Source: Phycisphaerae bacterium (GTDB taxonomy: Bacteria > Planctomycetota > Phycisphaerae > SM23-33). Taken from it: a stretch of 64,000 nt of DNA. A program made the position numbers and the translations under genes. The notes beneath the pieces were generated by a model, which was not told where the DNA came from, ran no database searches, and saw only the letters and a list, made by a program, of their open reading frames with translations. Positions within the stretch are counted from its first letter, which is position 1. Each line of letters starts with the position of its first letter. The DNA lies in assembly GCA_018335035.1 (NCBI GenBank), contig JAGXKT010000011.1, positions 1 to 64,000 of the forward strand, in the 5' to 3' direction. Positions 58,754 to 64,000 of this stretch are shown here, one piece after another.

Positions 58754-59608
58754 CTACCGTGGCGCCGTCCGGCGCCTCAGGTGCTCTGCGAGCGCCGTGA
58801 CCGACGCGTGGGCGCGGAGCAGCTGTGGCGGCTGGGCGGCGTCGGCGACAAGGTGGGTGGGAAAGCCGCGTTCCGCGGCCGCGTCTGCCAGCGCGGCATC
58901 CGGCGTGATGACGGTCGGCAGCTCGTCTCTGGCCCGGAGCCGCCACCGCGCGCGCAGCAGTACACGTAGCGGCGGCGCCCCGTCGGGTCGCAGCACGTGG
59001 AGCACGGGCACCGGGCCGGCATGTCGGCGGACGCGACGGCGCAGCGCGTCGTAGGCGGCCGTTGCGCCCGTCCAGAACAGCGCCGCGTCGTGACGGCGGG
59101 TGTGGATCGCCGCCAGCAGCGCTAGCAGCGGCTCCCACCGCTGCGTCTCGGCGTCGTCGGCATCCGGGACGAGGCGCGCGTCGATGAGCCAGACGTCGCG
59201 CCCGGGCGGTACCGCCCAAAGCAGCGCGTCGGCACGGGCGAATGCGTAACGGCTGTACGGGATGCCGACGAAGTGGAAGCGGCTCGCGCCGATTGGCGGC
59301 GCGATCACGCGTTGCAGCAGATGCCGCTCGCCGGTAGGCACGCGACGCAGCCCCCGGTCGGGCGTCGAGACCAGCGCGGCGGCGTCCGGCGAGCGCGCGT
59401 AGGGCGGTGTGAGTTGCCCCAACACGTGCCCGCGCCCGGGGTAGCGGCACACCGCGTCGGGAACCGTCATCCGGGCGGTCGGGCCTGCAGCCACGTCGCC
59501 GGCCGAGCCCAGCACGAGGGCCCCGACGGCGACGCCCGCGCCGCCGGTGACGCCCAGCAGGGCCCACCGGCACAGAAACCCCACGATTTCTCGCGTCTGG
59601 TCCCGCAT
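58754..59608 (-). CDS. Membrane-anchored protein of unknown function
   Basis: 284 residues. One N-terminal TM (ALLGVTGGAGVAVGALVLGS) is followed by an Arg/Ala-rich body: VPTGERHLLQRVIAPPIGAS, RFHFVGIPYSRYAFARADAL and DVWLIDARLVPDADDAETQR. It converges with the GT87-like gene. The family was not recognised; the ATG at 59608 starts directly at the TM. Confidence 0.55.
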   Translation of the reverse strand: MRDQTREIVGFLCRWALLGVTGGAGVAVGALVLGSAGDVAAGPTARMTVPDAVCRYPGRGHVLGQLTPPYARSPDAAALVSTPDRGLRRVPTGERHLLQRVIAPPIGASRFHFVGIPYSRYAFARADALLWAVPPGRDVWLIDARLVPDADDAETQRWEPLLALLAAIHTRRHDAALFWTGATAAYDALRRRVRRHAGPVPVLHVLRPDGAPPLRVLLRARWRLRARDELPTVITPDAALADAAAERGFPTHLVADAAQPPQLLRAHASVTALAEHLRRRTAPR

Positions 59609-59641
59609 AGCGTGTCTATCGGCGCGCGCGGGCGGCAGCGT

Positions 59642-60829
59642 TTACCCGCACTTGCCGCGGTTTGGCGTCAACGGCGCCACCGGCGGCGCGTCGGCGGACC
59701 GGCCGGCCTCCAGCTCGAACTTCAGCGAGATGAAATCCAGCAGGTCCTTCAGCGCCAACACGCCGGCAAGCTCCCCGTCCTCGACCACCACGAGCCGTCC
59801 GGCGCGGCCCTGCTGCATCCGTTGGAGGGCCTTCATGGCATCGGCGTCGGCATCGATGGTGTTCTGCTCGTCGCAGTCGGCCGCCACGTCGGCGACCGTC
59901 CGGTTGGACCATGCGCCGGACGGGATCTGCTGAAGTCCGCGTGTGGTAACCACGCCGACAAGCCGGCCGTCCTCGACCACCGGAAACAGCTTGTGGTGAT
60001 GGGCGTAGACGTAGTTCTCGACGAACGCGTCCAGCGGCACCGACGGGGCGACTGTCACCGGCCGGTCGGTCATGAAGCGGCGTACGGGCACGCCCTGAAG
60101 CATCTGGCGGATGAGCACCTGCTGGTAGCCCTGGCTGGCGGCGTGGCGGATGAACAACCCGATGAGGATCCACCACAATCCGCCGATGAGGTTGTTCATC
60201 AGCAGCGAGAAGATACCCAGCCCGAACAGCACGGCTCCGAAGGCGCGGCCGACGCGGGCGGCGGTTGCGGTCGCCGACTGGAGATCGCCCTTGCGACCCC
60301 AGAGCACCGCCCGCAGAACGCGTCCGCCGTCGAGGGGGAAGCCGGGGATCAGGTTGAATGCCAGCAGGGCGGCGTTGATGAACGCCAGCCACGTCAGCAC
60401 GCCGGTGACGGTCTCCGGCCAGCCGACCTGCTGACCGAGCTGCGCGGCGCCGAAGGCCACGCCGGCGACAACCGCACTGGCCGCCGGCCCGGCGATCGCC
60501 ATGCGGAACTCCGCCTTCGCGCTGGGCGGCTCGTCGTTCATCTCGGCCACGCCGCCGAATATGAACAGCGTAATGCCCTTGATCGGCAGCCCGTGTCGCC
60601 GCGCGATCAGCGAATGGCACAACTCGTGGATGACGATAGACGCGAACAACCCGAACGCCGCGGCCAGGCCCATGCCCAGATGCACCGACCAATGCAGGCC
60701 GGGATGCTGCTGCGGGAACCACAGTCCGGCCAGCGACCAGACCACCAGTCCCAGGATCACCAGCCAACTCAGGTCGATCCGCACGGAAAAGCCGAACAGC
60801 TTGAACAGCGTGATGCTCTTGCCAAACAT
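59642..60829 (-). CDS. Site-2 protease-type M50 metallopeptidase with CBS domains
   Basis: 395 residues. Membrane helices hold HELCHSLIARRHG (HExxH at residues 68-72) and NLIPGFPLDGGRVLRAVLWG (the NxxPxxPxDGG motif). The C-terminal part has two CBS domains (VRRFMTDRPVTVAPSVPLDA, GRLVVVEDGELAGVLALKDL). The family cuts substrates within the membrane; here the CBS pair may sense nucleotides. AGGAGG precedes the ATG. Confidence 0.9.
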   Translation of the reverse strand: MFGKSITLFKLFGFSVRIDLSWLVILGLVVWSLAGLWFPQQHPGLHWSVHLGMGLAAAFGLFASIVIHELCHSLIARRHGLPIKGITLFIFGGVAEMNDEPPSAKAEFRMAIAGPAASAVVAGVAFGAAQLGQQVGWPETVTGVLTWLAFINAALLAFNLIPGFPLDGGRVLRAVLWGRKGDLQSATATAARVGRAFGAVLFGLGIFSLLMNNLIGGLWWILIGLFIRHAASQGYQQVLIRQMLQGVPVRRFMTDRPVTVAPSVPLDAFVENYVYAHHHKLFPVVEDGRLVGVVTTRGLQQIPSGAWSNRTVADVAADCDEQNTIDADADAMKALQRMQQGRAGRLVVVEDGELAGVLALKDLLDFISLKFELEAGRSADAPPVAPLTPNRGKCG

Positions 60830-61105
60830 CGCCGCCTCCTCAAGAAAACAGTCGTCAGAAGCACATCAAAGCCATTGTATACGTGTGACTTGCCCAGGCG
60901 GCGGGAATTGGATGTGGGGATCGGGGCAGCACCCCCCTAAAATTCTCTTGACGATATCGTTACCCGAACGCGCCTTCCTGTACCATTGTTGAAGAGACTG
61001 GAAAGATCGGCGGCTTGTTGCTATCTTGACAGGCCCACGGCCTGCCGACCATGCGGGGTTGCAGGGCGACGCGTGTGTGAATGAAGTTGCTGTAAAGGGC
61101 TCCTT

Positions 61106-62509
61106 ATGATTCAGGTGTATTGGAAGTACGCGACGGCCGCGGGCATCGCCGCATCGCACGGCGTCACGGAGGACGAATTGGGCAACGCCGCCCCTGCTGT
61201 CGAGGCCGCCTACAGGACCGTCACCGACCAGGTCGCGGCGGGCGCATTGGGCTACGCCACGCTGCCGGACCGGCAGGACTATCGCGACCAAGTGATGGCG
61301 CTGGCCGATCGCTACCGTGACGACACCACGGACGTGGTCGTTCTGGGCATCGGCGGCAGCGCGCTGGGCAACATCGCCCTGCAAACGGCGTTGAACCCCT
61401 CGACGCACAATCACCTCGCCGGCCGGCGCGAGCAGCGCGTCCGCCTCTGGGTGCTGGACAACGTCGATCCGTCGCTGATCTCCGAGACGCTCAAGCTACT
61501 GGCACGGCGGATGAAGACGACGGTGTTCAACGTGATTTCCAAGAGCGGCGAGACGGCCGAGACCGCCGCCCAGTTCATGATCGTCCGCAAGCTGCTGCGC
61601 GACCGCGTCGGGGCGGACTACGCCCGGCGCGTCGTCGCCACCACCGACGCCGAACAAGGCACGCTGCACGACATCGCCGCCGGCGAGGGCTACGCCACGC
61701 TGCCGGTGCCTGGCGACGTCGGCGGGCGGTTCAGCGTGCTCTCGCCGGTGGGGCTGTTCAGTGCGGCCATGACGGGTATCGACATCGACGCCCTGCTGGC
61801 CGGGGCGGCCGAGATGAAGGACCACATCGCCCACGTCACCGACTGGCGCCGCAACCCCGCCTGCGTGCTGGCGATGGTCAAATACCTCATGCTCACCGCC
61901 AAGGGCAAGCCCATGCAGGTGATGATGCCGTATTCCAATCGCCTCTACGGGCTGGCGGACTGGTACCGCCAGCTCTGGGCCGAGTCGCTCGGCAAACGCT
62001 ACGACCGCGACGGCAACGAGGTATTCGTCGGGCCCACGCCGATAAAGGCCCTGGGCACCACCGACCAGCACAGTCAGATCCAGCTCTACCGCGAAGGGCC
62101 CAACGACAAGCTCGTCGTCTTCCTCGAAGTCCAGGACCACCCGGCCGAGATGCGTATCGCCGACGCCTTCAGCGAGGTCGAGGGGCTCAGCTACCTCCGC
62201 CACGCGAAGCTGGGCAAGCTCATCACGGCCGAGAAACGCGCGACCGAATACGCCCTAGCCGAATCCGACCGCCCGAGCGTGACGATCCGCTTCGACGCGA
62301 TTACGCCGCGGACGGTGGGGCAGTTCATCTACCTCTACGAGTTCGTCACCTCGCTGATGGGCGAGCTGCTGAACATCGACGCCTACGACCAGCCGGCCGT
62401 CGAACTGGGCAAGCAGGCCACCTTCGCTCTGATGGGCCGGCCCGGCTACAAGGAAGTCCACCGCAAAATCGCTCGCTTCAAACGGATCGACAAGGACTAC
62501 CTGGCGTAG
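61106..62509 (+). CDS. pgi: Glucose-6-phosphate isomerase
   Basis: 467 residues. VVLGIGGSALGNIALQTALN, NVISKSGETAETAAQFMIVR and DVGGRFSVLSPVGLFSAAMT are Pgi motifs. QLWAESLGKRYDRDGNEVFV, TPIKALGTTDQHSQIQLYRE and LYEFVTSLMGELLNIDAYDQ follow, with the catalytic Glu/His/Lys positions in these segments. The length is shorter than E. coli Pgi and fits the compact bacterial form. It is apparently a single-gene unit. Confidence 0.95.
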   Translation: MIQVYWKYATAAGIAASHGVTEDELGNAAPAVEAAYRTVTDQVAAGALGYATLPDRQDYRDQVMALADRYRDDTTDVVVLGIGGSALGNIALQTALNPSTHNHLAGRREQRVRLWVLDNVDPSLISETLKLLARRMKTTVFNVISKSGETAETAAQFMIVRKLLRDRVGADYARRVVATTDAEQGTLHDIAAGEGYATLPVPGDVGGRFSVLSPVGLFSAAMTGIDIDALLAGAAEMKDHIAHVTDWRRNPACVLAMVKYLMLTAKGKPMQVMMPYSNRLYGLADWYRQLWAESLGKRYDRDGNEVFVGPTPIKALGTTDQHSQIQLYREGPNDKLVVFLEVQDHPAEMRIADAFSEVEGLSYLRHAKLGKLITAEKRATEYALAESDRPSVTIRFDAITPRTVGQFIYLYEFVTSLMGELLNIDAYDQPAVELGKQATFALMGRPGYKEVHRKIARFKRIDKDYLA

Positions 62510-62630
62510 CGCGTTTCGTAAGGTCTCTTTGCATGCGGGGGCGGCACCAACTCGGCAGGCGTTTGCTCTGCGCGTATCGTCCCGCTAGAATCGCCGCTTT
62601 GCCGGCCGGTCGCCGGCGTCAGGGAGCGCC

Positions 62631-64000
62631 ATGACGCATCGCATCGAGATACGCACGCAGGAGGGGGTTTCCGATCCGCACGCCGCGGGGGTCGCGGCGC
62701 AGATTCGCGAACTGGGCATCGACGCCGTCGCGGGCGTCGCAGCGGTGAAGCTCTACTTTCTGACCGGCGAGTTGTCGGCCGACGACGCCCGCTGCGTCGC
62801 GACCGAGTTGCTGGCCGACCCCGTCACCGAGCAGTGGACGCTCATCGAGACCGGCGACGATGCTGCCAGCGCCACTGCGGACCCCGCCGGCGCCGACGGC
62901 GACGGAACGGGCGTGATCGAGGTGCACCTCAAGCCCGGCGTGATGGACCCGGTGGCGGGCTCGACCGTCGCGGCGATCGCCGACATGGGCCTGTCCGTCG
63001 CGTCCGTGCGGACCGGCAGGCGGTACGAGGTGGCTTTGCGAAAACCGGATCCCGGAACCGGAGAGCCGAAACCGGCAACGCGGCGGCAGGAACGGGGCGC
63101 AGGGCCTGCGGAACCGCCTGCGCAAGCGGCCGAGCCGGACGGCGAGCTGCTGGAGACCATCGCCACGAAGCTGCTGGCGAATCCGGTGATCGAGGACATT
63201 CACTACGCCCGCCACACGCCGCCGGAGGCGCGCGGGCAGCGGTACGAGCTTCAAGTCGTCGAGGTGCCCATCCGCGAGTTGGACGACGCCGGCCTGGAGC
63301 AGCTCAGCGCCGACGGCGAGCTGTTTCTGGACCTGACCGAGATGCAGGCGATTCAGGCCCACTATCGCGCGCTGGGGCGCGAGCCGCGGGACGTCGAACT
63401 GGAGATGATCGCCCAAACGTGGTCGGAGCACTGCGTCCACAAGACCTTCCGCTCGGACGTGGTCGTTCGAGACGCCGACGGCGCGGTCGTCGAGGAGATC
63501 AACAATCTCATCAAGTCCACGATCTTCGCCGCCACGCAGAAGCTCGCCAAGCCGTGGTGCATCAGTGTCTTCGAGGACAACGCCGGCGTGATCACGTTCG
63601 ACGAGCAACTCGGCAAGGCCGTGTGCTTCAAGGTCGAAACCCACAACCATCCCTCGGCGATCGAGCCGTACGGCGGGGCGTCGACGGGCATCGGCGGCGT
63701 GATCCGCGACCCGCTGGGCACGGGGCTCGGCGCCCGGCCGGTGGCGAACACGGACGTGTTCTGCTTCGGACCGCCGGCGACGGACCCGGCCGCCGTGCCG
63801 CGCGGCGCGCTGCACCCGCGCCGCGTGATGCGCGGCGTCGTTTCCGGCGTGCGGGATTACGGCAACCGCATGGGCATCCCCACCCTCAACGGCGCGGTGT
63901 ATTTCGACCGGCGCTACATCGGCAACCCGCTGGTGTTCTGCGGCACGGTCGGGCTGATGGATCGCGACAAGTGCTTCGGCGCCGCGCGAAGCGGTGACGC
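62631..64000 (+). CDS. purL: Phosphoribosylformylglycinamidine synthase PurL, N-terminal part, with two PurS-like domains
   Basis: The frame is open past the window end, so this is a partial gene with at least 456 codons. Residues 1-75 (HRIEIRTQEGVSDPHAAGVA ... LLADPVTEQWTL) and about 90-200 (VIEVHLKPGVMDPVAGSTVA ... LLANPVIEDIHYARH) each look like a PurS subunit. The second is interrupted by a Pro/Gly-rich insertion. The catalytic PurL domain then starts: LGREPRDVELEMIAQTWSEH, CVHKTFRSDV, then VETHNHPSAIEPYGGASTGI with IGGVIRDPLGTG. It converts FGAR to FGAM. The AGGGAGCGCC just before the ATG is a ribosome site. Confidence 0.92.
   Translation, partial: MTHRIEIRTQEGVSDPHAAGVAAQIRELGIDAVAGVAAVKLYFLTGELSADDARCVATELLADPVTEQWTLIETGDDAASATADPAGADGDGTGVIEVHLKPGVMDPVAGSTVAAIADMGLSVASVRTGRRYEVALRKPDPGTGEPKPATRRQERGAGPAEPPAQAAEPDGELLETIATKLLANPVIEDIHYARHTPPEARGQRYELQVVEVPIRELDDAGLEQLSADGELFLDLTEMQAIQAHYRALGREPRDVELEMIAQTWSEHCVHKTFRSDVVVRDADGAVVEEINNLIKSTIFAATQKLAKPWCISVFEDNAGVITFDEQLGKAVCFKVETHNHPSAIEPYGGASTGIGGVIRDPLGTGLGARPVANTDVFCFGPPATDPAAVPRGALHPRRVMRGVVSGVRDYGNRMGIPTLNGAVYFDRRYIGNPLVFCGTVGLMDRDKCFGAARSGD

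Overview
The window is about 64 kb of GC-rich bacterial chromosome with short intergenic gaps and many ATGA/GTGA stop-start overlaps. The gene content points to a planctomycete-like lineage, perhaps Phycisphaerae. The evidence is a TPR protein carrying two RNA polymerase alpha C-terminal domains, several small zinc-ribbon proteins, a reduced flagellar locus, KDO synthesis (kdsA), queuosine genes (queF, tgt) and a DUF5060-type glycoside hydrolase. This assignment is inferred from gene content, not from a marker gene. No rRNA or tRNA gene was recognised.

Layout. 1-6.2 kb: the end of queF, an apbE-type flavin transferase, a zinc-ribbon membrane protein, a secreted coiled-coil protein, a serine acetyltransferase and unrecognised proteins. 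6.2-6.85 kb: a gene-poor stretch holding a candidate minus-strand structured RNA with its own promoter and T-run terminator. 6.85-17.9 kb: a membrane protein with predicted helical repeats, purD, a SpoIID-like protein, the TPR/alpha-CTD protein, a lipid kinase, kdsA, a small membrane protein coupled to a hybrid histidine kinase, and tgt. 18.1-29.2 kb: a flagellar export and regulation locus on the plus strand. Its order is merR-like regulator, fliF-fliG fusion, fliO, fliP, fliQ, fliR, a truncated flhB, flhA, flhF, flhG and a FliA/WhiG sigma factor. 29.3-35.9 kb: dapF, a zinc-ribbon protein, a minus-strand sugar-metabolism group (pgmB, a UroD-like protein, a glycoside hydrolase) and an AAA/DUF4143 ATPase with a perfect operator-like palindrome.

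36.0-48.9 kb: a compact minus-strand phage-type morphogenesis cassette. It holds a portal, a scaffold-like protein, an SU10-type capsid protein, several connector or tail-like proteins, a repeat-containing fibre-like protein and a small membrane/lipoprotein pair. No terminase, integrase, replication gene, repressor or tape measure can be seen, so it may be a domesticated particle or GTA-like locus. 49.1-64 kb: purB, a 2Fe-2S flavin reductase, a 5'-truncated methyltransferase next to a REP-like element, a PGRP/amidase lipoprotein, small hypothetical genes, a Rieske-AIF-type oxidoreductase, lemA, a GT87-like glycosyltransferase, an M50-CBS protease, pgi and the start of purL.

How the genes work together. 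The flagellar genes form a nearly continuous operon for the MS-ring/C-ring core and export gate plus placement (FlhF/FlhG) and late-gene transcription (sigma-28). The strongest oddities are the natural FliF-FliG fusion, the FlhB without its autocleaving domain and the terminase-less capsid cassette. The purine genes (purD, purB, purL) are scattered rather than in one operon.
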